Assembly: GCA_046541715.1 (NCBI GenBank)
Contig: JBKHCS010000109.1
Coordinates: forward strand, 1 to 10,094
Direction: 5' to 3'
DNA: 10,094 nucleotides
Source of the DNA: CAYPUT01 sp046541715
GTDB lineage: Bacteria; Spirochaetota; Spirochaetia; DSM-27196; PWMO01
Of this stretch, positions 1 through 6,988 are shown piece after piece (position 1 is the stretch's first letter; the number at the start of each line of letters is the position of its first letter). The position numbers and the translations under genes are program-made. Under the pieces are notes generated by a model. That model ran no database searches. It worked only from the letters and a program-made list of their open reading frames with translations, and was not told where the DNA came from.

Positions 1-630
1 AATGTCGTTATTTCGATGGGGGTGGCGCTGGTTCTCGGGCTCCTGATAGCCGGGGTCTACCGATACACCCACCGCGGGATGAACTACGAGAGCGGGTTTC
101 TCTCGACGCTCGTGCTGCTGTCGCCGATCGTAGCGGTGGTCATGCAGTTTATTCAGGGGGACCTCGTGCTCTCGCTGGGTCTGGTGGGATCCCTCGCGAT
201 AATACGTTTTCGCACCCCGATCAAGGATACCCGGGACATGGTCTTCCTCTTCTGGGTCATCGCCGTGGGCCTAGGAGCAGGAACCCTCAACTGGACCATC
301 GCCGTCATTGCGACCCTCTTCCTCACCATCGTCACTGCCTCCTTCTACCTTTTTAAGTATGGGCAGGCTCTCCACGCCGAGTACATCCTGGTGGTGTCCG
401 GCAGCGCCCCGGGGGGCGAAGAAAAAGTCGACCGGGTCGTCCGGGACCGTCAGGCGAACGTCCAATTGCGAAACCACGAGGTGCAGGGAGACAGTTGGGA
501 AGTCACCTACGAGTTGCGCTTTGCCCGGGAGAAGGAGGAAAACGTCCGAACCGTGGTGAGAGACCTACAGAGTATGGGAGAAACGGAGAAGGTCTCCCTC
601 CTGACCCCGCAGCTCGCGCTGCCGATGTAG
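1..630 (+). CDS. DUF4956 family integral membrane protein, 5' end outside window
   Basis: The reading frame is open from base 1, so the first in-frame ATG (base 16) is probably internal and the true start lies upstream. Counting from that ATG, hydrophobic segments lie at about residues 1-15, 28-46, 50-63, 75-90 and 93-112, followed by a soluble, charged C-terminal domain of about 85 residues. The segment GLVGSLAIIRFRTP (55-68), continuing into KDTRD (70-74), is the signature of the DUF4956 family. The biochemical function of this family is unknown. Its genes recur beside VTC-domain and CotH-kinase genes, as here, so a membrane partner or channel subunit for a polyphosphate-related system is the usual guess (inference). 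The stop codon TAG is part of the Shine-Dalgarno stretch of the next gene (taggag), 10 bases before its ATG, so the two are almost certainly co-transcribed. I see no frameshift or missing core motif. Confidence 0.9.
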   Translation, partial: NVVISMGVALVLGLLIAGVYRYTHRGMNYESGFLSTLVLLSPIVAVVMQFIQGDLVLSLGLVGSLAIIRFRTPIKDTRDMVFLFWVIAVGLGAGTLNWTIAVIATLFLTIVTASFYLFKYGQALHAEYILVVSGSAPGGEEKVDRVVRDRQANVQLRNHEVQGDSWEVTYELRFAREKEENVRTVVRDLQSMGETEKVSLLTPQLALPM

Positions 631-640
631 GAGAGTCGTC

Positions 641-1363
641 ATGAATGGCGTTTCCCGATTCGAACGCAAATACTTTCTAAACCTCGACGAGTATTATCCG
701 CTGCGGAACCGACTCGTTCCCTTTGCGGAAAGAGATTACTACACGCGCCTCGCGGGGGATGCATACCTCGTGCGCAGCATCTACTACGACACGCGAGACT
801 ATCGGGCCTGGTACGAAAAAGAGGACGGCGACTTTGGTCGCATCAAACTTCGGATTCGCTCCTACACCGATCGGTGGGCGGAGTGCCGGAAGGTCTCGGT
901 GGAGATCAAGACGAAGCAGGCGAACGCCATGGTCAAATATTCCACGCACGTGGAAGCCCGGGAGTACGAGGAGTTTGTTAAGACCGGCCGCTGGCCGAGT
1001 CACCGGGACGAGACGGTCAACGAATTCGAACGCCTCCGGCGGGTTCGACGGTTGGTTCCGGTCTGTCTGGTGCAGTACCGGCGCGAGGGATTTCGGGCAC
1101 GGGACGGGTCAGCCGTACGCCTGACCATCGATCACAAAGTCGAGAGCACCCGGGCCTCTTGGCTCTTTCCGGACTCTCCGATCCTCAAGGAGCACCGACC
1201 GAGACGGACAATTCTCGAGGTCAAGACGCAGGAAAAGGAGCCGGATTGGCTCTTGGGAATGATTAAGGAGCACCGGCTCAAGGCGTGGGCGAACAGCAAG
1301 TACTGGCAGGGTATCGAGATCATCAGGCCGAACATGGTCACCCCAAGGCTGGCGGCGCCATGA
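641..1363 (+). CDS. VTC-domain (polyphosphate polymerase-like) protein
   Basis: This is a soluble protein of 240 residues matching the VTC domain, the catalytic tunnel fold of yeast Vtc4, which makes inorganic polyphosphate from ATP. Visible family motifs are FERKY (7-11), SIYYD (46-50), KLRIRSY (69-75), VEIKTK (87-92), LTIDHK (161-166), ILEVKT (191-196) and SKYWQ (219-223). Basic residues R71, R73 and K90 and acidic E193 fall where the fold places phosphate- and metal-binding side chains; this assignment is by pattern only. There is no membrane segment or signal peptide, so it should be cytoplasmic and may dock on the DUF4956 membrane protein encoded just upstream. The ATG is preceded by GGAG at about 8 bases. 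Its last codons overlap the next start in an ATGA. Synthesis of polyphosphate has been shown for some family members only, so transfer to another acceptor is possible. Confidence 0.85.
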   Translation: MNGVSRFERKYFLNLDEYYPLRNRLVPFAERDYYTRLAGDAYLVRSIYYDTRDYRAWYEKEDGDFGRIKLRIRSYTDRWAECRKVSVEIKTKQANAMVKYSTHVEAREYEEFVKTGRWPSHRDETVNEFERLRRVRRLVPVCLVQYRREGFRARDGSAVRLTIDHKVESTRASWLFPDSPILKEHRPRRTILEVKTQEKEPDWLLGMIKEHRLKAWANSKYWQGIEIIRPNMVTPRLAAP

Positions 1364-2418
1364 ATCGCTTACGGCGACTCCTGATCGGTTCAGTGCTTTC
1401 CCTGGCGCTCCTCGTCGGAATCTACTGGACCCTCACCACCGTAGTCCGGGAGTCACCCTTCGTCGACGAAGGCCTCGAGGCCGCCGTCCGGGAGCAGCTA
1501 GGTTTTCGTGGGAGCTACCTACCCGTGGGCGAACTGGAAACACTCACCGAGCTCGACGCCTCGCAGCGAGGGATTGAGTCCTTGGAAGGTATCGAGCACC
1601 TTCCGAACCTCCGGCGCCTCAACTTCGGAGGCAACCGAATCGACGATTTCCGGCCCCTGACGGCGCTGGCGCAACTGCAGTCCCTCGATCTAAGTGACAA
1701 CTACATCTCCGACATAGAGGATGTTCACTTGGATGCCCTGGCGGTGCTCGAGGAGCTGTCGGAACTGAGTCTGAGGAATAATCGCGACTCCGCCCATCCG
1801 GAGGAGCCGAGCAACTTCGAGCGAATCGCCGACATCTCCCCGATTGCCCGGTTGTCGGGCCTGGAGATCCTCGACCTGAGGAACAACCATATCGAAGAGC
1901 TTGAACCCCTTGAGGAGTTGGAAGCGCTGAGATACGTCGATCTCCGGGGAAACCGGCTAACCGAAGACGCGGTGGGTGTGCTCGGCTCTCTCCGGCGCCT
2001 GGAGCACCTCAATCTGAGAGACAACGATCTCAGAGAGATCTCCGCTCTTGCCTCTCTGGAACGGCTTGAATACCTCAACCTCCATTCCAACAGCCGAATC
2101 GAGTCCGTCGTCCCTCTCGCCGGCCTCTCCGGCCTCAGGACGCTGATAGCCCAGGGCGTACCGATCGGAGAGGATGTTAGAGTCCTCCGAGAGTTGATCG
2201 ATCTCCAACGGCTAAACGTTCGCGACACGGGGCTCCGGGATCTCGAGGTCCTGGCGGAGCTGATGGAACAGGGGGCACTGCAGGACCGGCCGGAACAGAA
2301 CATCTTTGCCGAGGTGGACATCCGGGAGAACCCAATCGGCGAGGCCGAAAAGTACGCCGTGCTTAAGCCGTACTGGCAGAATGTCGCCGTTCGGCATCCC
2401 GAGGAGCTGCCGGAGTGA
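1360..2418 (+). CDS. Membrane-anchored leucine-rich-repeat protein
   Basis: The start chosen is the ATG at 1360, which overlaps the VTC stop (ATGA) and is directly followed by a basic n-region (NRLRRLL) and a hydrophobic stretch at residues 7-23. An upstream in-frame ATG at 1285 would add 25 polar residues inside the VTC gene and bury this anchor, so it is unlikely. The protein has 352 residues. From about residue 60 to 330 there are roughly ten to eleven leucine-rich repeats of 22-24 residues with the pattern LxxLxLxxNxI, for example LQSLDLSDNYISDI, LEILDLRNNHIEEL and LEHLNLRDNDL, resembling the SDS22/internalin class. Repeat 4 carries an insertion (HPEEPSNFERIAD). LRR domains bind proteins. 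The role here is probably recognition or scaffolding in the periplasm or at the surface for its operon partners (inference). The stop overlaps the GTG of the CotH gene. Confidence 0.85.
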   Translation: MNRLRRLLIGSVLSLALLVGIYWTLTTVVRESPFVDEGLEAAVREQLGFRGSYLPVGELETLTELDASQRGIESLEGIEHLPNLRRLNFGGNRIDDFRPLTALAQLQSLDLSDNYISDIEDVHLDALAVLEELSELSLRNNRDSAHPEEPSNFERIADISPIARLSGLEILDLRNNHIEELEPLEELEALRYVDLRGNRLTEDAVGVLGSLRRLEHLNLRDNDLREISALASLERLEYLNLHSNSRIESVVPLAGLSGLRTLIAQGVPIGEDVRVLRELIDLQRLNVRDTGLRDLEVLAELMEQGALQDRPEQNIFAEVDIRENPIGEAEKYAVLKPYWQNVAVRHPEELPE

Positions 2419-5126
2419 GGAGCCTTCTCGCGGCGTCTTTGATCCTCCTCTTCGGCGCCTGCTCCGGGGAGAGCCCTGCTCCCGACACGCCTTCCGACGG
2501 GGTGGTCGAGATCGATTTTAACGACTACCGCGGTAGCCGGGCTACGCTCCCGGAGGGCATGTCCGTGACCGGGGAAGACGGGGACGGGGTCCCCGTGGGA
2601 GGCGACTACTACCCCTTCACCGGCGTCAGTAGTCTCCTCCGGGAGGACGAGTTCGTCGGTTTCGGCGCCTTTACCGCCGACGAACGGGACTACTCCTTCG
2701 GTATCCGAGAGCGGGGCTCCTCGGACCTCCGGGACTCCCGCCTCTTTCTAGAGTACGAGAACCGCACGGACCGCAGGATCTACGGGCTCCGTCTCTCCTA
2801 CGATGTGGAAACCTGGCTCGTCGGGGAGCGGGACAACCGGATCCGTCTGAAGTATCACACCAAGACCAAAGGCTTTGGCTCTATCGACGAGATCGTCTCG
2901 ACGGCGAATCCCCGGGGCGTCCTTTCCGGCGACGAGGCGCAGGGCCAGACGATCGACGGCTCGGTCGAGGAGAATCGGACCACCGTCGAGGTGGCCTTCC
3001 ACTTCTCGGAGCTCCGGGGGAGGGCGGAAGAGGGAGTCGACCGTTTCCCTCCCTTAGAGCCGGGAGAGAAGGGATACCTCAGGTGGCAGTACTCGAACCA
3101 TCGCCTTACCGACGGCTCCCTCCGGAGCGCCCTTGCCCTGGACAACCTCCGGGTAGAGCCGATCTTCTCCCCCGCCCGTTCCGGCTCCCCAGAGGCGATC
3201 GACCCTCTTGCAGCGGTCGCCTTCAGCCGGCCGGCGGGCTTCTACGACGAGCCCTTCCTTCTCGAGCTCTCGACTTCCCTCCCGGGGGCCACCATCTACT
3301 ACACGGTGGACGGCTCGGAGCCCGACCCGGACCGTCGCATGAGCGACGAGGAGTGGGAGGCGTCACCCCGGGAGTCACGGAGGCGCACCTTCGAATATCA
3401 ACAACCCATTGATCTGGAAGAGCTGCCGGCGCGAGAGAACGACATCTCCCTCATCCCTACCACCGCTCGGGAAGATAACCTCGGATGGGAGCCCCCTGAC
3501 TCGGAGATGCCGAAGGCGGCCGTAATCCGGGCTATCGCCCTCGGGGAAGTCAGCCGATCGGCGGTCCGGACGGGGACCTTTCTGATCCCGGGACCGGGAA
3601 TGGAACACCACGACCTGCCCGTCTGGAGCGTCCAGACCGACCGCGGCAACTTTTTCGCCCCCGATTCCGGCATCTACGTTCCCGGCGACGACCTTCCCTA
3701 CGTCAACTACTTTCGCCGGGGCAGCGACTGGGAGCCGGAGGTTCACGTCGAGTTCTTCGAGACCGACCGCAGACGCGTCCTGGCGCAGGACATGGGTGTC
3801 CGGATACACGGAAACTACACCCGCACCTTCGCCCAGAAGAGCCTACGGCTCTATTCGCGCACCGACTACGGCCCCGGACGGATGCGGCACCGCTTCTTTC
3901 CCGCGAAGGATCTCGACGACTACAACCGGCTGCTCTTGAGAAACGGCGGTAACGACTGGATGGGCGGGATGCTTACGGACCCGACCCTCCACACTTTGGT
4001 CCGGCACCTCCCTGTGGACGCCCAGTACTACCGCCCGAGCGTGGTCTATCTGAACGGCGAGTACTGGGGCCTTCACAATATGCGTGACAGACACGACCAG
4101 CACTACCTGGAGACCCACTACGGCGTTCCCAGGGACGAAGTGGTCATCGTGGAGATCGAGGGGATCGTCGATACAGGACAGTGGAACGAGGAAGGGAAGC
4201 TCTACGAGCCCTACATCGAGTTTCGAGACCGCGTCGCCTCCGGGGAGATAGCCGGATGGGACGCCCTGAACGAGGAGATGGCCCTTAGCGAGTACATCGA
4301 CTACCTCTTTGTCCAAGTCTACGCCGGAAACTACGACTGGCCCCAGAACAATATCCGCTACTGGCGCTACACCGGTCCCTACCCCACCGAGGAGGAGGGG
4401 CCCCGGGACGGAAGGTGGCGTTGGCTCCTCTACGACGTGGACTTCAGCTTCGGACACCACTTTTCCACCACCTTCGACATGGTGGAGTGGACCTTCGGCT
4501 ACACCGAAGAGCACCCCTTTCTGCAAGAGGGGCGCCGGGAGCGGGAACAGGACCGCTTCGAGCTCAACCATCGCCTTATGGACTCCGAGGAGATCCGCCA
4601 TGAGCTATTGCAACGCTTCGCCGTGCATCTCGCGACCACGGCCCGGGAGGAGCGAGCGCTGGCCCTGGTGGACAGACACGCCGACGGCATCGAGGGCGAG
4701 ATGCCTCGACAGATCGCCCGGTGGGGCCGTCCCGGCTCCATGGAAGCCTGGCGGGAGGCGGTAGAGGATATGCGGGACTTCGCCCGGCGCCGGCCTTCGA
4801 TCGTCCGGGGTCATCTGGTGGAATTCTTCGACGAGCTCACCGCCGTCGCGGAATTGACCGTCGAAGGGCTTACGCCGGCGGCGGAGGTCTCCCTCCACAC
4901 GGTAAAGCTCGACCCGGAGACCGAAGGGGTCGAGATACGCGACGGACGATGGTCCGGAGAGCTCTTCGCGGGGGTTCCGGTCGTCCTGAGGTCCGAGGGA
5001 GCGGATCTACGGGAGGTGGAGTTTGCGCCGGAAGGCTCCGTGGAGACGATCGAGCGCTCCAGGAAGGAGCTCTCCTTTTATCTCAAGGCAGAGACGCTGC
5101 TCTCTCTTCCGGGGAGAGAGGAGTAG
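2415..5126 (+). CDS. CotH-kinase family lipoprotein with chitobiase-type C-terminal-like domain
   Basis: The start is GTG at 2415, in a GTGA overlap with the LRR gene, with GAGGAG at 2401-2406 as ribosome binding site. The 903-residue product begins with a short basic n-region, a hydrophobic core and a lipobox-like FGAC with Cys16, so it is probably a lipoprotein. Residues 25-260 look beta-rich and I do not recognise them. Residues 270-391 contain GATIYYTVDGSEPD, typical of the CHB_HEX_C_1/Fn3-like domain, interrupted by a polar insertion. Residues about 401-800 form a CotH domain: RIHGN (463-467), QKSLRL with K475, VVYLNGEYWGLHNMRD (543-558) and LLYDVDFSFG with D674 and D676, matching the Lys/Asp elements of this atypical kinase fold. 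Bacillus CotH phosphorylates spore coat proteins. The substrate here is unknown, and extracellular protein phosphorylation is an inference. The last 44 bases overlap the convergent phosphatase gene. Confidence 0.88.
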   Translation: MRSLLAASLILLFGACSGESPAPDTPSDGVVEIDFNDYRGSRATLPEGMSVTGEDGDGVPVGGDYYPFTGVSSLLREDEFVGFGAFTADERDYSFGIRERGSSDLRDSRLFLEYENRTDRRIYGLRLSYDVETWLVGERDNRIRLKYHTKTKGFGSIDEIVSTANPRGVLSGDEAQGQTIDGSVEENRTTVEVAFHFSELRGRAEEGVDRFPPLEPGEKGYLRWQYSNHRLTDGSLRSALALDNLRVEPIFSPARSGSPEAIDPLAAVAFSRPAGFYDEPFLLELSTSLPGATIYYTVDGSEPDPDRRMSDEEWEASPRESRRRTFEYQQPIDLEELPARENDISLIPTTAREDNLGWEPPDSEMPKAAVIRAIALGEVSRSAVRTGTFLIPGPGMEHHDLPVWSVQTDRGNFFAPDSGIYVPGDDLPYVNYFRRGSDWEPEVHVEFFETDRRRVLAQDMGVRIHGNYTRTFAQKSLRLYSRTDYGPGRMRHRFFPAKDLDDYNRLLLRNGGNDWMGGMLTDPTLHTLVRHLPVDAQYYRPSVVYLNGEYWGLHNMRDRHDQHYLETHYGVPRDEVVIVEIEGIVDTGQWNEEGKLYEPYIEFRDRVASGEIAGWDALNEEMALSEYIDYLFVQVYAGNYDWPQNNIRYWRYTGPYPTEEEGPRDGRWRWLLYDVDFSFGHHFSTTFDMVEWTFGYTEEHPFLQEGRREREQDRFELNHRLMDSEEIRHELLQRFAVHLATTAREERALALVDRHADGIEGEMPRQIARWGRPGSMEAWREAVEDMRDFARRRPSIVRGHLVEFFDELTAVAELTVEGLTPAAEVSLHTVKLDPETEGVEIRDGRWSGELFAGVPVVLRSEGADLREVEFAPEGSVETIERSRKELSFYLKAETLLSLPGREE

Positions 5127-6348
5127 CCACGTCGGCCAACCGCTCCATCGCAGGGAGAGGCCCGAGAGAGGCAATCATGGCGCCCCGGAGCAGGGTATTG
5201 TCCACCACATCCGCTAAGGTCTCGGCCCCTACCCCCGTGGCAAAGAGCGGCACCTTCGCCGCGGTGTGTTTGGTGGTCGACCATGTCACTTCCGGGACAA
5301 CACTTCTCCCCCCGTTTCCGGTTACGGAGAGTCCGCCGGTCTCGTGATCCGCGGTCACCACCAGGAGCGTATCCTCCTGCAACAGGGGATGGCTCAACAG
5401 CATCTCGACCACCGCATCGAGCTCCAGGACCTCCGGAATAAGCCGGTCGATGTCGTTGGCGTGGCCGGCGTGGTCAATCCGCGCCCCTTCTATCATCAGA
5501 AAGAACCCTTCTTCGTCCCGGGCGAGAAAATCCACCGCTGCCTCAGCCATCTCCACCAGACTCGGAGTCTCTTCGGGCCTCCCGTCGTACAGATACGGAA
5601 GGTGCCCTTGCCCGAAGAGCCCGGCGATCCTTCCTCCCGGGGATACACTGACGCTCTCCCGCGCCAATCCCCCGGCGTCCCGGACCACCGTATACCCGGC
5701 CCGGGTGACCTTCTGCGGATCCATGCCGTGGCCACCTCCACCGAGGATGATCTCCGGCCGCAGACCGGACAGATAGTCCCGGGCGATACCGGCGTAATCG
5801 ATTCTGCTCCTCACGTGGGCGCCGAAGGCGGCGGGGGTGGCGTGCGTGGTAAAGGCGGTTGTCACAAGACCGATAGCCCACCCCTGCTCCTTGAGTTCTT
5901 CGGTAATCGCGACAAGCTCGCCGCCGTCTCCCGGGAACCGGAGTCCGACCACACCGTTTTGTACCTTGACCGCCGTCGCGAGAGCGGTTCCCGCCGCCGC
6001 GGAGTCGGTGACACTATGGGAGGCGCTCCCGGTCTCGACGTCCGCCCGAACCGGGAGAGACTGCAAAACGAGACCCTCTTCCCGGCCGGTTTTGTAGAGG
6101 CTCGCGGCCTTGAGCTGCTCCGCCCCCATCCCATCTCCTATCACCAAAATAAGGCGCCGGGCCCCCGCATTGGTGGCAACGGCGGCCTCCGGGATCTCTA
6201 GTGCCGGTTCCTGGGAGACGGGCTCCTGGGAGACGGACTCCGAGGCACCGCCCTCGACGGAAAGCAGTAATCCGGCGGTGGAGAGGCTCAGGAGAAGAAT
6301 AGCGGCAAGAACGACGCGAGAAGATCGAACAGGCAGACGATGGTTCAT
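5083..6348 (-). CDS. Secreted alkaline phosphatase (PhoA family)
   Basis: This protein hydrolyses phosphate monoesters in the periplasm or outside the cell. The ATG at 6348 is preferred over one 90 bases upstream because it has GAGGA at a good distance and begins a signal peptide (MNHRLPVRSSR, then a hydrophobic core to about residue 31). The mature enzyme of about 385 residues has every expected site: VIGDGMG with metal ligand D72, VTDSAAAG with D115 and nucleophile S116, TTHAT (167-171), EGARIDHAGH with E287, D292 and H296, TADHETGG with D334 and H335, and H361 in TTKHTA. His at the two positions near 169 and 293, rather than the Asp/Lys of E. coli PhoA, resembles many Bacillus and animal-type enzymes. 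It is monocistronic and convergent with the cotH operon, overlapping it by 44 bases. No clear Pho box is visible. Length and motifs make this a confident call. Confidence 0.95.
   Translation of the reverse strand: MNHRLPVRSSRVVLAAILLLSLSTAGLLLSVEGGASESVSQEPVSQEPALEIPEAAVATNAGARRLILVIGDGMGAEQLKAASLYKTGREEGLVLQSLPVRADVETGSASHSVTDSAAAGTALATAVKVQNGVVGLRFPGDGGELVAITEELKEQGWAIGLVTTAFTTHATPAAFGAHVRSRIDYAGIARDYLSGLRPEIILGGGGHGMDPQKVTRAGYTVVRDAGGLARESVSVSPGGRIAGLFGQGHLPYLYDGRPEETPSLVEMAEAAVDFLARDEEGFFLMIEGARIDHAGHANDIDRLIPEVLELDAVVEMLLSHPLLQEDTLLVVTADHETGGLSVTGNGGRSVVPEVTWSTTKHTAAKVPLFATGVGAETLADVVDNTLLRGAMIASLGPLPAMERLADVATPLSPEERAASLP
5099..5121. terminator. Hairpin within the convergent gene overlap
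   Basis: CTCTCTC at 5100-5106 pairs perfectly with GAGAGAG at 5114-5120 around the loop TTCCGGG, with weaker pairing possible outside it. It lies just before the cotH stop and inside the last codons of the phosphatase gene. Neither strand shows a T-run after the stem, so it is not a canonical intrinsic terminator. Coincidental coding symmetry is possible. Confidence 0.25.
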
Positions 6349-6677
6349 AGCGGTTTCCTCGGTCCGATTTCCTTGGGACTTTACAAAGCTGAAATGTAGG
6401 CGTCCGGACTGAGCGTCCGACGGGTCTGAGTCTATCACAGCATTCTATGGAAGACAGCACTTCGGCCTAAATTGCAGAAGGTGTCGTTTTTGGGGAACGG
6501 CGGGGCGAAGATGAATTACGCGTATTACCGGCGCCGGCGCAGCTGTTCGGTCTTGTTCCAGGTTATCGCCTTTGGTCTTCGGTGTATTGATATTCTCGTT
6601 CTCGGCCTTCCGGCGAGCCCGCCCGGCGGCCCCCGGCTCCCCTCAAAAGGAGAGCAGCCGGCCCGCGGGCCGAAATC
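6349..6677. other. Intergenic region between phosphatase and tRNA-Leu
   Basis: I see no convincing gene here. Short open frames on both strands have GC-biased, low-complexity translations and no recognisable domain or ribosome binding site. The stretch holds the weak phosphatase promoter and a perfect 14-base palindrome at 6659-6672 (cggcccgcgggccg), which has no T-run behind it and may be a protein site or chance in GC-rich DNA. Confidence 0.5.
6442..6470 (-). promoter_or_regulatory. Possible promoter of the alkaline phosphatase gene
   Basis: On the minus strand a TAGAAT (-10 like, bases 6442-6447) follows TTAGGC (-35 like, 6465-6470) with a 17-base spacer, about 95 bases before the chosen ATG. 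Both boxes are weak matches. Closer to the gene, 6400-6422 carries a repeated GTCCG core (cgtccggact, then cgtccgacgg) that might be a binding site. Nothing here matches a PhoB box that I can recognise. Confidence 0.25.
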
Positions 6678-6704
6678 TTGACCAGCGCTCGAGGCGGGTA
6701 TACG
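6678..6704 (+). promoter_or_regulatory. Candidate promoter of tRNA-Leu
   Basis: TTGACC (6678-6683) and TATACG (6699-6704) are separated by 15 bases and are followed by a GC-rich discriminator-like stretch. The predicted start near 6711 gives a leader of about 35 bases before the tRNA, a usual arrangement for a stable RNA gene. The spacer is short and the -10 is imperfect. Confidence 0.4.
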
Positions 6705-6745
6705 CTTCCGAAAGCAAGGGTCGCGCTGCGTGGCCCGGGACAACA

Positions 6746-6831
6746 GCCGAAGTGGTGGAATTGGTAGACACAGGGGACTTAAAATCCCCTGACCCGTAAG
6801 GGTCGTGCGGGTTCAAGTCCCGCCTTCGGTA
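6746..6831 (+). tRNA. tRNA-Leu (anticodon UAA)
   Basis: The cloverleaf was folded by eye. The acceptor is GCCGAAG with CTTCGGT (6824-6830; first pair G-U) and discriminator A6831. The D-arm stem is GTG/CAC. The anticodon stem is GGGGA (6773-6777) with TCCCC (6785-6789), and its loop CTTAAAA places TAA at 6780-6782. A long variable arm ACCC-GTAA-GGGT is diagnostic of class II tRNAs. The T stem is GCGGG/CCCGC with loop TTCAAGT. It decodes UUA (and UUG by wobble). The 3' CCA is not encoded. The gene stands alone, and a decayed recombinase gene follows downstream, so its 3' end is a likely attachment site for an integrative element. Confidence 0.97.
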
Positions 6832-6857
6832 GAGATGGCGGTCTGGGCCTGAGGATG

Positions 6858-6885
6858 CTATCCGACGCGTACACGCGTCTGATAG
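6858..6885. repeat. 28-base near-perfect palindrome downstream of tRNA-Leu
   Basis: CTATC (6858-6862) pairs with GATAG (6881-6885), and GACGCGT (6864-6870) with ACGCGTC (6873-6879). There is a single C/T mismatch between the blocks and only AC in the centre. It lies 26 bases after the tRNA. No T-run follows, so a canonical intrinsic terminator is unlikely. A recombinase or regulator site, or tRNA 3' processing structure, would fit. Confidence 0.7.
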
Positions 6886-6988
6886 GGCAGGCGAAGAGGG
6901 GATCTCGAGTTCCGTTCTTCCGTCTCCGAATCCGGGACGTTCGACCGGACCAGAGACGCACAGGGGCGGCTCCGGGCAGATTCTCGGT

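Noticed and set aside
1285..1359. 25-residue N-terminal extension of the LRR protein
   Set aside because: It lies within the VTC coding sequence, is polar, and would hide the membrane anchor that starts at the ATG of the ATGA overlap.
6349..6438. 30-residue upstream extension of the alkaline phosphatase
   Set aside because: The polar extension precedes a clear signal peptide and lacks the GAGGA ribosome binding site found before 6348.
6472..6799. Short plus-strand open frames before and across the tRNA
   Set aside because: They show no domain or credible ribosome binding site, and one simply translates through the tRNA-Leu gene.
6692..6880. 24-base inverted similarity (18 of 24) between 6692-6715 and 6857-6880, either side of the tRNA
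   Set aside because: The match is scattered, one side is itself a palindrome and the other overlaps the tRNA promoter; probably chance.
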